Counted from the stretch's first letter, positions 1-6,502 are shown. The stretch: DNA of 8,933 nucleotides from Methylocystaceae bacterium (GCA_003152255.1 PLZT01000586.1:1-8933), one strand, 5' to 3'. Numbers and translations: made by a program. The notes: a model not told the origin generated them from the letters alone.

Positions 1-434
1 CCCTTGACCGGCGGCAATTGCGCGGGATCGCCGAGCACCAGCACCTTGCGGCCTAATGACAGAAGATCGCGGCCAAGCTCCTCGTCGACCATCGAACATT
101 CGTCGATGACGATCAGCTTCGCGCGCGTCGCGTCGCTTTCGTCGTTGAGCTCGAAGCTCGGCTCCTCGGTTTCCGTGTCCGTGGCGCGATAGATCAGGCT
201 GTGGATCGTGCGCGCGTCGACGCAGCCCTTGGAGCGCATCACCAGCGCCGCCTTGCCGGTGAAGGCGGCGAACACCACGAGGCCCTCGACATTTTCCGCG
301 AGGTGGCGCGCCAGCGTCGATTTGCCGGTTCCGGCGTAGCCGAACAGGCGAAACAATTGTGGACCGTCCTTCGCCGCCAGCCATCGCGCCACGGCCTTGA
401 GCGCCTGATCCTGCGCCTGTGTCCATGAGGTCAT
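1..434 (-). CDS. RecD-like superfamily 1 DNA helicase / AAA ATPase, N-terminal part
   Basis: Partial gene: the 3' end runs off the left edge of the window, leaving 144 complete codons from the ATG at 434. The visible part is the first RecA-like domain of a RecD/TraA-type (COG0507-like) helicase. It has Walker A GYAGTGKST at residues 32-40 (Lys38 for phosphate binding), a TGKAA segment near residue 59, Walker B IVIDE with Asp111/Glu112, and motif III GDPAQLPPV at residues 135-143 with its nucleotide-sensing Gln139. Such proteins use ATP to translocate on or unwind single-stranded DNA. The very short N-terminus before Walker A means it lacks the extra N-terminal domain of true RecD and RecD2, so I do not call it recD. 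The ATG is preceded by only a weak GAAGG about 13 bases upstream, but no other in-frame start lies before Walker A. A short membrane-protein ORF lies 88 bases upstream on the same strand. The helicase class is well supported; its specific role is not known. Confidence 0.88.
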   Translation of the reverse strand, partial: MTSWTQAQDQALKAVARWLAAKDGPQLFRLFGYAGTGKSTLARHLAENVEGLVVFAAFTGKAALVMRSKGCVDARTIHSLIYRATDTETEEPSFELNDESDATRAKLIVIDECSMVDEELGRDLLSLGRKVLVLGDPAQLPPVK

Positions 435-522
435 AAATCAGCGGCGCCTTCGATTCGGGTGACAAGGCCGTAAATTGAAGCAAGCCGGGACCGCGGGCAA
501 GAGCCGAGCGAAAAACGAAAGG

Positions 523-636
523 CTACCCCGACAACCGCATGAACAGATCGATCTTCGTGGCGATGTTCACGACCGACAGAAAAAAGCCGATCCAGAACGC
601 CACGACGACCGCCCAAAATCTCGGATCACTGTGCAT
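523..636 (-). CDS. predicted small single-pass membrane protein, 37 aa
   Basis: A short ORF of 37 residues from ATG (634-636) to TAG (523-525). It starts MHSDPRFW, continues with an uninterrupted hydrophobic stretch of roughly residues 7-26 (AVVVAFWIGFFLSVVNIA), and ends with a Lys- and Arg-containing tail (KIDLFMRLSG). This is the composition of a single transmembrane helix with a short acidic/basic N-terminal end. A purine-rich GGGGAAGG lies immediately upstream (639-646 on the plus strand numbering), with GGGG 6 bases from the ATG, a plausible ribosome-binding site. The same frame is open further upstream to 786, but that extension is Arg/Cys-rich and looks like chance coding. The gene points the same way as the downstream helicase gene and diverges from DUF2948. 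I do not recognise a family, and no function can be assigned. A chance ORF cannot be excluded, though chance ORFs in such GC-rich DNA are usually Arg/Ala/Pro-rich rather than hydrophobic. Confidence 0.5.
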   Translation of the reverse strand: MHSDPRFWAVVVAFWIGFFLSVVNIATKIDLFMRLSG

Positions 637-750
637 AGCCTTCCCCGCGCTCGCCACGCCGCGTTCACAGCATGCGTCCTTTCGGCGCCGATCCGCAAGC
701 GCGAAACCAAGGGTTGCGCCGGGGCGCGGCAATCGCCAGATCCAAGGGCC

Positions 751-757
751 AAGGAGG
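751..757 (+). promoter_or_regulatory. strong Shine-Dalgarno site of the DUF2948 gene
   Basis: AAGGAGG lies 6 bases before the ATG at 764. It is close to a full match to the anti-Shine-Dalgarno sequence, fixes the start of the first gene of the hisD operon, and is the strongest ribosome-binding site in the window. Confidence 0.85.
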
Positions 758-763
758 TTGCGC

Positions 764-1243
764 ATGGATTCGCCCAAGCCCGCCACGCCGACGCAGCCCT
801 TGCGCCTGCTTGCGCTCGACGCCGAGGATCTCGCCTTGGTCTCGGCGCATGTTCAGGACGCGCTGTTGCGAGTCGGCGATCTCGCCTATCTTCCACGAAT
901 GAAGCGTTTCGCGCTGGTCGCCTCGCGTTTCGACTGGACCGCGCAGCCAAGAGGACGTCTGGAGCGTTGCCTCTCGGGGCTGCATTTCGAGACGGTGCGC
1001 GGCGTGCGCTACGCGGGCGTCGCGCGCGACCGGCCGGACGGCGTGCTGGAGCTGCTGGCGCTCGTCTTCGAGCCGGGCGCGATGGCGCCGGAGGGCCGCA
1101 TTCGCCTCGTATTCGCCGGCGGCGCCACGATTTTGCTGGACGTGGACTGCATCGAGGCGCAGCTTTGCGACCTTGGTCCGCGTTGGCCGGTTTCATCCTG
1201 TCCGACGCATAAACTTGACGAAGGCGGCGGCGCGGGGTCATGA
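764..1243 (+). CDS. DUF2948 family protein
   Basis: 159 residues, a usual size for DUF2948, a family of unknown function found mainly in Alphaproteobacteria and often next to hisD. Recognisable family features are the start LRLLALDAEDLALVSAHVQD (residues 13-32), the segment YLPRMKRFALVASRFDW (42-58) with its basic MKRF core, then a central LHFETVRGVRYAG, and a C-terminal block (about 112-140) with FAGGATILLDVDCIEAQLCDLG. There are no transmembrane segments or signal peptide, so it is presumably cytosolic. The start is fixed by the AAGGAGG site upstream; the longer open frame upstream of 764 is Arg-rich and without homology that I recognise. It is the first gene of the plus-strand cluster and lies 28 bases before hisD. 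The gap to the divergent small membrane ORF (637-763) must hold the operon promoter, but I see no convincing -35/-10 pair there. The short tail (HKLDEGGGAGS) looks unstructured. Molecular role unknown. Confidence 0.88.
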   Translation: MDSPKPATPTQPLRLLALDAEDLALVSAHVQDALLRVGDLAYLPRMKRFALVASRFDWTAQPRGRLERCLSGLHFETVRGVRYAGVARDRPDGVLELLALVFEPGAMAPEGRIRLVFAGGATILLDVDCIEAQLCDLGPRWPVSSCPTHKLDEGGGAGS

Positions 1244-1262
1244 CAGCTGGAACTTCCAGCTG
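1244..1262 (+). promoter_or_regulatory. perfect 9+9 bp inverted repeat at the hisD ribosome-binding site
   Basis: CAGCTGGAA-C-TTCCAGCTG is a perfect inverted repeat beginning one base after the DUF2948 stop codon. Its last base is the first G of the hisD Shine-Dalgarno GGAG (1262-1265). In RNA it could fold as a 7-bp stem with an AACTT loop directly against the ribosome-binding site. In DNA it resembles a dimeric-protein operator, but an operator inside an operon would be unusual. Function is inferred; the repeat itself is directly visible. Confidence 0.6.
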
Positions 1263-1271
1263 GAGATGGAC

Positions 1272-2573
1272 ATGACTTTGCGTTTGGATGCGTCGGCGCC
1301 CGACTTCGGGGATCGTTTCACGGCGCTTCTGTCGATGAAGCGCGAATCCTCGCCCGACGTGGACAATACCGTCCGCAAGATCATCGAGGACGTCATCGCG
1401 CGTGGCGACGAGGCCCTGATCGACTATTCGCGCCAGTTCGACCGGATCGATCTCGCCAAGACCGGCATCGCCGTCTCCGCCGCCGAGATCGCCGCGGCGG
1501 AGGCCAAATGCTCGCGCGAGCAGCTTGCCGCGCTCGATCTCGCGCTGGAGCGCATCACCGTTTTTCACGAGCGCCAGCGCCCGAGCGACCTGCGCTTCAC
1601 CGACGAAGCCGGCGTCGAGCTCGGTTGGCGCTGGACGCCGATCGAGTCGGTCGGGCTCTATGTCCCGGGCGGCACGGCGGCCTATCCCTCATCGGTGCTA
1701 ATGAATGTCGCGCCGGCGAAAGTGGCCGGCGTCCCGCGCATAGTGATGGTCGTGCCGACCCCCGATGGCCATGTCGAACCCCTGGTGTTGGCCGCCGCCC
1801 GGCGCTCCGGCATCACCGAAATCTACCGCGTCGGCGGGGCGCAGGCCGTGGCCGCCCTCGCCTATGGCACCAAGACCATCGCTCCCGTCGCCAAAATCGT
1901 CGGCCCCGGCAACGCCTGGGTGGCCGCCGCCAAGCGCCGCGTGTTCGGCCAGGTCGGCATCGACATGATCGCCGGTCCCTCGGAAGTGCTCGTCATCGCC
2001 GACAAAACCGCCAATCCCGACTGGATCGCCGCCGACCTCTTGGCTCAGGCCGAGCATGACGAATCCGCGCAGTCGATCCTCATCACCGACGACGCTGGGC
2101 TCGCCGACGCCGTCGTGGCCGCCGTCGAGCGGCACTTGACCACTTTGTCGCGCAAGAAGATCGCGGGCGCGTCGTGGCGCGATTATGGCGCCGTGATCGT
2201 GACGAAGACGCTGGCCGACGCGCTGCCGCTCGCCGACCGCATCGCCGCCGAACATCTCGAAATCATCAGCGAGGGCGCCGAGGATCTGGCCGGGCGGGTG
2301 AAAAACGCCGGGGCGATCTTCATTGGCGCCTATACGCCGGAGGCGGTCGGCGATTATGTCGGCGGCTCCAACCATGTGCTGCCCACGGCCCGTTCGGCGC
2401 GGTTTTCGTCGGGACTCAGCGTGCTTGATTTCGTCAAGCGCACCTCGATCCTGAAATGCGACGCGGCCTCGCTGCGCGCCATCGGCGCGGCCGCCGTGAC
2501 GCTGGGCGAGGCCGAAGGACTGCAGGCGCATGCGCGATCCGTCTCGATCCGCCTCAATTCGCTCGGAGCCTAA
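1272..2573 (+). CDS. hisD: histidinol dehydrogenase
   Basis: 433 residues, the normal length. The enzyme carries out the last two steps of histidine synthesis, oxidising L-histidinol via histidinal to L-histidine with two NAD+, in the cytoplasm as a zinc-dependent homodimer. Conserved blocks are easy to see: [20 protein letters not shown] (127-145), the [13 protein letters not shown] block (188-200), KIVGPGN (208-214), [11 protein letters not shown] (231-241), LLAQAEHD (256-263), AEHLEI (326-331), [13 protein letters not shown] (360-372). Zinc ligands known from the E. coli enzyme map to Gln259, His262, Asp361 and His420; the catalytic Glu/His pair maps to Glu327/His328. All are present, so the enzyme should be active. 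I chose the ATG at 1272 because GGAG (1262-1265) is 6 bases away; the in-frame ATG at 1266 has that site abutting it. The gene is second in the plus-strand cluster and is followed after 3 bases by UPF0262. An inverted repeat over the ribosome-binding site may affect its translation. Confidence 0.97.
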   Translation: MTLRLDASAPDFGDRFTALLSMKRESSPDVDNTVRKIIEDVIARGDEALIDYSRQFDRIDLAKTGIAVSAAEIAAAEAKCSREQLAALDLALERITVFHERQRPSDLRFTDEAGVELGWRWTPIESVGLYVPGGTAAYPSSVLMNVAPAKVAGVPRIVMVVPTPDGHVEPLVLAAARRSGITEIYRVGGAQAVAALAYGTKTIAPVAKIVGPGNAWVAAAKRRVFGQVGIDMIAGPSEVLVIADKTANPDWIAADLLAQAEHDESAQSILITDDAGLADAVVAAVERHLTTLSRKKIAGASWRDYGAVIVTKTLADALPLADRIAAEHLEIISEGAEDLAGRVKNAGAIFIGAYTPEAVGDYVGGSNHVLPTARSARFSSGLSVLDFVKRTSILKCDAASLRAIGAAAVTLGEAEGLQAHARSVSIRLNSLGA

Positions 2574-2576
2574 AAG

Positions 2577-3056
2577 GTGGCTTTGAACGCGCGAAAGCGA
2601 TTGGCGCGGGTCACGCTCGACGAAAATTCGATCGGGCGCGGTTCGGCCGACCAGGAGCATGAGCGCGCCATCGCCATCTATGACTTGATCGAGGACAATA
2701 GCTTTGGCGTCGTCGGCCACGAAGGCGGCCCCTACGCCTTGAACATCTCTCTGCACGACGCCAAGCTCGCCCTCGGCGTGACGGACGAAGAGGGCAAGAG
2801 CGTCGTGACGCATATTTTGTCGCTGACGCCCTTCAGACGCATTCTCAAGGATTATTTCATGATCTGCGAGACCTACTACGCCGCGATCCGGCACGCGACG
2901 CCAAGCCGGATCGAGGCGATCGACATGGGCCGACGCGGACTGCACAACGAAGGCGCCCATCTGCTGCTCGAACGGCTGAAGGGCAAGATCGAGATCGACA
3001 TAGACACTTCGCGCCGCATTTTCACGCTGGTGACGGCTCTGCACTGGAGGGGCTGA
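2577..3056 (+). CDS. UPF0262 family protein
   Basis: 159 residues, matching the usual length of UPF0262, a family of uncharacterised, mostly alphaproteobacterial proteins. Characteristic segments are [20 protein letters not shown] (12-31), [11 protein letters not shown] (33-43), [14 protein letters not shown] (60-73), [20 protein letters not shown] (82-101), and the C-terminal [16 protein letters not shown] (112-127) followed by [20 protein letters not shown]. It is soluble, with no signal peptide or membrane segment. The start is a GTG at 2577 with GGAG at 2565-2568, 8 bases upstream and inside the end of hisD. A TTG two codons later would be an alternative. It begins 3 bases after the hisD stop and ends 2 bases before the next ATG, so it is surely co-transcribed and probably translationally coupled. 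The conserved position between hisD and a phosphatase-like gene in this group of bacteria is established; no biochemical function is known to me. Confidence 0.92.
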   Translation: MALNARKRLARVTLDENSIGRGSADQEHERAIAIYDLIEDNSFGVVGHEGGPYALNISLHDAKLALGVTDEEGKSVVTHILSLTPFRRILKDYFMICETYYAAIRHATPSRIEAIDMGRRGLHNEGAHLLLERLKGKIEIDIDTSRRIFTLVTALHWRG

Positions 3057-3058
3057 CA

Positions 3059-3538
3059 ATGCCGGCGCAAGTTCAGCCGGCGCCCGTCGAAACTCCCCGG
3101 GTCCGCCCGCAGTCCATTCTGTTCGCCTGCACCTTGAACACCGTGCGCTCGCCTATGGCCGAGGCGCTCGCCCGCCATTACTTCGGCCGCGAAATCTATT
3201 TCGCCTCCGCCGGTTTGAAGCGCGGCGACCCCGACGGATTCGCGATGGCCGCGATGGAGGAGATCGGCATCGACATCGCGCGCCACAAGCCGCGCACTTT
3301 CGAGGATCTCGAAGACTCCAACTTCGACGTGATCGTGACGCTCTCGCCCGAGGCGCATCACCGCGCGCTGGAATTCACCCGCGCGATGGCGGTCGAGGTG
3401 ATCTATTGGCCAACGCCCGACCCCACCGCCACGCAGGGCTCGCGCGAGACGATGATGGAGGCCTATCGCGCCGTGCGCGATCGGCTCGCGGCGCGCATAA
3501 AGGCGTTTTTGAGCCGCGCGACGGGAAGCGGCCCGTGA
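3059..3538 (+). CDS. low-molecular-weight phosphotyrosine phosphatase / arsenate reductase family protein
   Basis: 159 residues. The family signature C-x5-R-S is present as CTLNTVRS at residues 24-31 (nucleophile Cys24, phosphate-binding Arg30), followed by PMAEAL. The general-acid region appears as PTPDPT with Asp121. These proteins dephosphorylate phosphotyrosine or use the same Cys chemistry on arsenate. The classical loop CxGNxCRS has a second Cys that is Val29 here, so the disulfide protection typical of LMW-PTPs is not available. An N-terminal extension of about 18 residues precedes the first strand (QSILFACT) and is Pro-rich. The start is firm: GGAGG at 3046-3050 lies 8 bases before ATG 3059. 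The gene is in the conserved alphaproteobacterial hisD cluster, where the substrate is unknown. I would not call it arsC: there are no other arsenic genes nearby. The 3' end overlaps the next gene by 4 bases. Confidence 0.88.
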   Translation: MPAQVQPAPVETPRVRPQSILFACTLNTVRSPMAEALARHYFGREIYFASAGLKRGDPDGFAMAAMEEIGIDIARHKPRTFEDLEDSNFDVIVTLSPEAHHRALEFTRAMAVEVIYWPTPDPTATQGSRETMMEAYRAVRDRLAARIKAFLSRATGSGP

Positions 3539-4185
3539 TCTGCTGGCGCGACGAGATCTCCTGGCGCGAGGAGTTTCGCGGGCCGACGGAAGGCGCGACG
3601 GTCGTGGCGCTCGCCTTGCGCGAAGATCATCTCGCGCCAACGCCGCGCGACTTCCAGGAGGCCCCATTGCGCGATCCCGCGCGCGGCGCTTTTCTGCGCC
3701 GCCGCGCCTTGAGCCGACGGGTCGTCGCGGCTCGGCTCGGCGTCGCGCCGGAAAGCGTCGAGATCGGCCATGCGCCCTCCGGCGCGCCGCGCGTTCTGGC
3801 GCCCAGTTCCTCCCTAAAAATCTCGGTCTCGGGCCGCGCGGATTTTTGCGCCGTCGCGATGGCCGAGGCGCCCATCGGCGTCGACATCGAACCCTCGCGG
3901 GCGATCGAACCGCCATGGAGCCTGCTGCATCCAAATGAGCGGAATACGTTGGAGACGCTGACGGGCGAGGCGCGCGCCGACGCCTTTCTGCGCCTCTGGA
4001 CCGCCAAGGAAGCCTATCTAAAGGCGCTGGGCCTCGGCTTCGCCCGCGAGCCGACGAAAATCGCCATCGGCCTGGATTTTTCCATTCTCGACGAGGAGGC
4101 CGCTCCCACGATCTTGACGCGCGGCTGGCGGCGCTTCGTGCTGCACGGCGAGGATTTTATCGCGGCCTGCGTCGTGCTCGGCTGA
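3535..4185 (+). CDS. 4'-phosphopantetheinyl transferase superfamily protein
   Basis: 216 residues from a GTG start that overlaps the previous stop (GTGA, 3535-3538), with GGGAAG at 3523-3528 as ribosome-binding site. The class is shown by the two Mg/CoA-binding motifs: GVDIEPSR at 115-122 (Asp117, Glu119) and LWTAKEAYLKALGLG at 154-168 (Trp155, Lys158, Glu159, Lys163). Spacing and length fit the Sfp/AcpT-like group, which transfers phosphopantetheine from CoA to a Ser of acyl or peptidyl carrier proteins. The usual SxSHS-type block before the first motif is here ISVSGRADFCAVA (96-108): the His that contacts the CoA 3'-phosphate in Sfp appears to be replaced by Val98. The protein is therefore recognisable but atypical, with unknown carrier-protein partner; no polyketide or peptide synthase gene is in the window. 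The longer frame upstream (from 3406) lies inside the phosphatase gene and is rejected. It ends 3 bases from the convergent amidase gene. Confidence 0.85.
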   Translation: MICWRDEISWREEFRGPTEGATVVALALREDHLAPTPRDFQEAPLRDPARGAFLRRRALSRRVVAARLGVAPESVEIGHAPSGAPRVLAPSSSLKISVSGRADFCAVAMAEAPIGVDIEPSRAIEPPWSLLHPNERNTLETLTGEARADAFLRLWTAKEAYLKALGLGFAREPTKIAIGLDFSILDEEAAPTILTRGWRRFVLHGEDFIAACVVLG

Positions 4186-4188
4186 ACA

Positions 4189-5361
4189 TCAGGGCGTCCG
4201 CAAGCGGGGCGCCAGCCGCTCGGCGAGCGCCAGCAGCCCCCGGTCGGACCAGCCCCGGCCGATCAACGACAGCCCAAGCGGCGGCGCCGGCGTCTTGAGC
4301 GGCAGGCTGACTTGCGGCAGACCGAAAAAACTGGCGATCTGAAACAGCCGCACCATCTGATTGCGCTTCATCGCCAGTTCCTGCTCGCTCTCGCCCAACA
4401 GCGGCGCGAAAAAGGGCGTCGTCGGCAGAGCAAAAAAGCCCTCCGCGCCAAGCAAATCCTCGATGATTTCGCGCGCCCGGACACGAAATTCACCCGCCGC
4501 CCGCTTTTGTTCCGCGGTCACGCTCGCGGCATAGGCGAAGCGTTCGGCGACGCCGGGGCCAAACTCGGGACGGACGGCCTCGATCCAGGCGCCATGCGCT
4601 TGATGCGCCTCGAACGCCTGAAGATCGCGAAAATGATTTTGCATTTGCGACAAATAATCTTCGCCGAGGACAGCCTCGCGCGGGGAAAAGTCCCTGATCA
4701 GCGCGTCGAGGGCGGGCCGCGACAACTCCGCCTCCCGCGGCGGACAAGCGACAAAAGCCTCCGAAAGCACGAGCGGGCGAGAGAGCGGCGCGGTGTCGAG
4801 ATCGTCCGGCAGCAGCGCCGAACCGACTTTATTCAGCGTCGCCGCGTCGCGCGCGAACCAGCCGATCGTGTCGAGCGAGGGCGCGAGCGGGACGACGCCA
4901 TCGCTCGACACGGCGCCATGCGAGGGACGAAAGCCAAAAATTCCGCAAAAAGACGCTGGCGCGCGGCAGGAGCCCGCCGTGTCCGTGCCGAGCGCGAAAT
5001 CGGCCAGTCCCGCCGCGACAGCGACGGCCGAGCCCGACGACGAGCCGCCGGGATGACGGTCCGGCGCGGCCGGATTGACCGGGGTTCCGTAGTGGTGATT
5101 GGCGCCGAGCAGGCTATAGGCCATCTCGTCCATATGCGCCTTGCCGACAAGCCGCGCGCCGGCGGCCAGCAGGCGGTCGACCGCGGGGGCGTTTAGACCC
5201 GCCGGCGCATGGCTCGCCGCGAAGGCCGGTTCGCCATTGCGCGACACATGGCCTTCGACATCAATGTTTTCCTTGACCACGAAGGTGAGGCCGGTGAGCG
5301 CGCCACGCGCACGCCCGACGCTATCGAGCGAGACGGTCAGCGCTCCGAAATTCTCGGTCAT
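4189..5361 (-). CDS. amidase signature family protein
   Basis: 390 residues from ATG 5359-5361. The Ser-cisSer-Lys triad of the amidase-signature fold is intact: Lys30 in VVKENIDV, cis-Ser107 in HPGGSSSGSAVAVAAG (103-118), nucleophile Ser131 in GTDTAGSCRAPASFCG (125-140). The 24-residue spacing between the two serines equals that in fatty-acid amide hydrolase. Small changes from the commonest pattern are GGSSSGS for GGSSGGS and TDTAGS for TDTGGS. The protein is shorter than GatA (about 480 residues). I know that GatA works in the GatCAB tRNA amidotransferase, but the short length and absence of gatB or gatC here argue against this being GatA. It probably hydrolyses a small amide; the substrate cannot be read from sequence. 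It starts 27 bases after the polyprenyl synthase stop on the same strand, so the two are likely co-transcribed. The ribosome-binding site is weak (GAGAA). Confidence 0.88.
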   Translation of the reverse strand: MTENFGALTVSLDSVGRARGALTGLTFVVKENIDVEGHVSRNGEPAFAASHAPAGLNAPAVDRLLAAGARLVGKAHMDEMAYSLLGANHHYGTPVNPAAPDRHPGGSSSGSAVAVAAGLADFALGTDTAGSCRAPASFCGIFGFRPSHGAVSSDGVVPLAPSLDTIGWFARDAATLNKVGSALLPDDLDTAPLSRPLVLSEAFVACPPREAELSRPALDALIRDFSPREAVLGEDYLSQMQNHFRDLQAFEAHQAHGAWIEAVRPEFGPGVAERFAYAASVTAEQKRAAGEFRVRAREIIEDLLGAEGFFALPTTPFFAPLLGESEQELAMKRNQMVRLFQIASFFGLPQVSLPLKTPAPPLGLSLIGRGWSDRGLLALAERLAPRLRTP

Positions 5362-5388
5362 GAACGTTCTCAGGCCATTCGCGGGCGC

Positions 5389-6408
5389 TCAGTAAACGCG
5401 CTCGATGCAGAAATCGACCACTTCCAGCAGAGCGCTTTTCCAGGGCGAGGACGGAAAAATCTCCATCGCCTCCCGCGCGATGGCGCCGTAATGGGCCGCG
5501 CGCTCGATCGTATCGTCGAGCGCCTTGTGCTTTTTCATCAGGCCGCAGGCGGCTTCGACGTCGCCGTCGTTGATTTCGCCTTTTTCCAGCGTGCGGCGCC
5601 AGAATTCGCGTTCTTTCTCGCTGCCGCGACGGAAGGCGAGCACGACGGGAAGCGTGATCTTGCCCTCGCGAAAATCGTCGCCGACATTTTTGCCGAGCTT
5701 GGCCGAGGAGCCGCCGTAATCCAGCGCGTCGTCGATCAACTGAAAGGCGATGCCGAGATTCATGCCGTAGCTGCGCGCGGCGGCCTCATCCGCCTTGGAC
5801 CGGCCCGCCAGCATGACGCCGACTTCCGCCGCCGCGGCGAAAAGCTCCGCCGTCTTGCGGCGGATGACCGCCATATAGGCGTCCTCGGTGGTTTGAGTGT
5901 CCTTGGCGGCGTTGAGCTGGAGAATTTCGCCCTCGGCGATGATCGCGGCGGCGCTCGAAACCACGGTGAGACAGGGCAATACGCCCGGCTCGACCATCAT
6001 TTTAAAAGCGTGACCGAGCAGAAAATCGCCGACCAGCACGCAGGTCTCGTTACCCCAAAGCATGCGCGCCGCGATCTTGCCCCGGCGCATGTCGCTTTCA
6101 TCGACGACATCGTCGTGGAGCAGAGTCGCCGTGTGCATGAATTCGATGCCGGCGGCGAATTTGATCTGGCCGTCGCCCTTGTAGCCGCACATCCCGGCGG
6201 TCGCGAGCACCAGCATCGGGCGCAATCGCTTGCCGCCCGCCGATATCAGATGGTTGGCCACCTCGGGAATGGTGGTCACATCCGAACCGGTGCGTTGAAG
6301 AATAAGCTGATTGGTCCGTTCGAGGTCGGGCCGGATGAGCTCCAGAAGACTGTCGAGGCCAGCTGTGGTTTTCTTTTCTCTGTCTTCGAGCGGAATGACG
6401 ATACCCAC
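5389..6408 (-). CDS. ispB: polyprenyl diphosphate synthase (octaprenyl/decaprenyl type)
   Basis: 339 residues from GTG 6406-6408. A class I trans-prenyltransferase that condenses isopentenyl diphosphate onto an allylic diphosphate to make the long side chain of ubiquinone. Evidence: GGKRLRP at 58-64, first Asp-rich motif LLHDDVVDESDMRRG with DDVVD at 99-103, second Asp-rich motif LIDDALDY with DDALD at 226-230, and FREGKITLP at 246-254. The lack of bulky blocking residues immediately before the first motif (Ala94, Thr95 at positions -5 and -4) fits a long product, but chain length (C40 versus C50) is not decided by this sequence alone. I prefer the GTG because AGGGGG (6413-6418) lies 4 bases upstream and the protein then begins MGIVIPLED, as relatives do; a TTG at 6429 would add 7 residues. 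It is followed by the amidase gene after 27 bases and diverges from the methyltransferase gene. The symbol follows the E. coli octaprenyl enzyme. Confidence 0.93.
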   Translation of the reverse strand: MGIVIPLEDREKKTTAGLDSLLELIRPDLERTNQLILQRTGSDVTTIPEVANHLISAGGKRLRPMLVLATAGMCGYKGDGQIKFAAGIEFMHTATLLHDDVVDESDMRRGKIAARMLWGNETCVLVGDFLLGHAFKMMVEPGVLPCLTVVSSAAAIIAEGEILQLNAAKDTQTTEDAYMAVIRRKTAELFAAAAEVGVMLAGRSKADEAAARSYGMNLGIAFQLIDDALDYGGSSAKLGKNVGDDFREGKITLPVVLAFRRGSEKEREFWRRTLEKGEINDGDVEAACGLMKKHKALDDTIERAAHYGAIAREAMEIFPSSPWKSALLEVVDFCIERVY

Positions 6409-6502
6409 GGAGCCCCCTGCAGCCTTCAAATGACCTGCGACTTTAGTCGAGCGAACTTAAGGCTTTGCGCCGCAGGCGGCAAGTCGGCGCATATCGCGAT
6501 TG

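Noticed and set aside
637..763. Promoter or operator in the gap between the small membrane ORF and DUF2948
   Set aside because: Only a short GCGCC-GG-GGCGC palindrome and a repeated CCAAGGG are visible. Both are common in such GC-rich DNA, and no convincing -35/-10 pair was found, though a promoter must be nearby.
567..1568. Minus-strand open frame of 333 codons across DUF2948 and the hisD start
   Set aside because: Arg/Ala/Pro-rich C-terminal half, no ribosome-binding site of note, and opposite two well-supported genes.
1698..3059. Long open frame on the minus strand (453 codons) antisense to hisD and UPF0262
   Set aside because: Gly/Asp/Arg-rich translation with no recognisable domain, lying opposite two clear genes. 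It is the mirror-strand shadow expected from GC-rich codon usage.
3406..3534. Longer N-terminus for the phosphopantetheinyl transferase
   Set aside because: The extension lies within the phosphatase gene in another frame and is Arg/His-rich; the GTG overlapping the previous stop has a ribosome-binding site.
3059..3538. Arsenate reductase (arsC) call for the phosphatase-family gene
   Set aside because: The fold is shared, but no arsR, acr3 or arsB neighbour is present and the context is the conserved hisD cluster.
2876..3934. Minus-strand open frame of 352 codons opposite the phosphatase and transferase genes
   Set aside because: Extremely Arg-rich with no domain; overlaps genes with intact motifs.
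4189..5361. GatA subunit of the tRNA amidotransferase
   Set aside because: About 90 residues shorter than GatA and without gatB or gatC nearby; a general amidase-signature call is safer.
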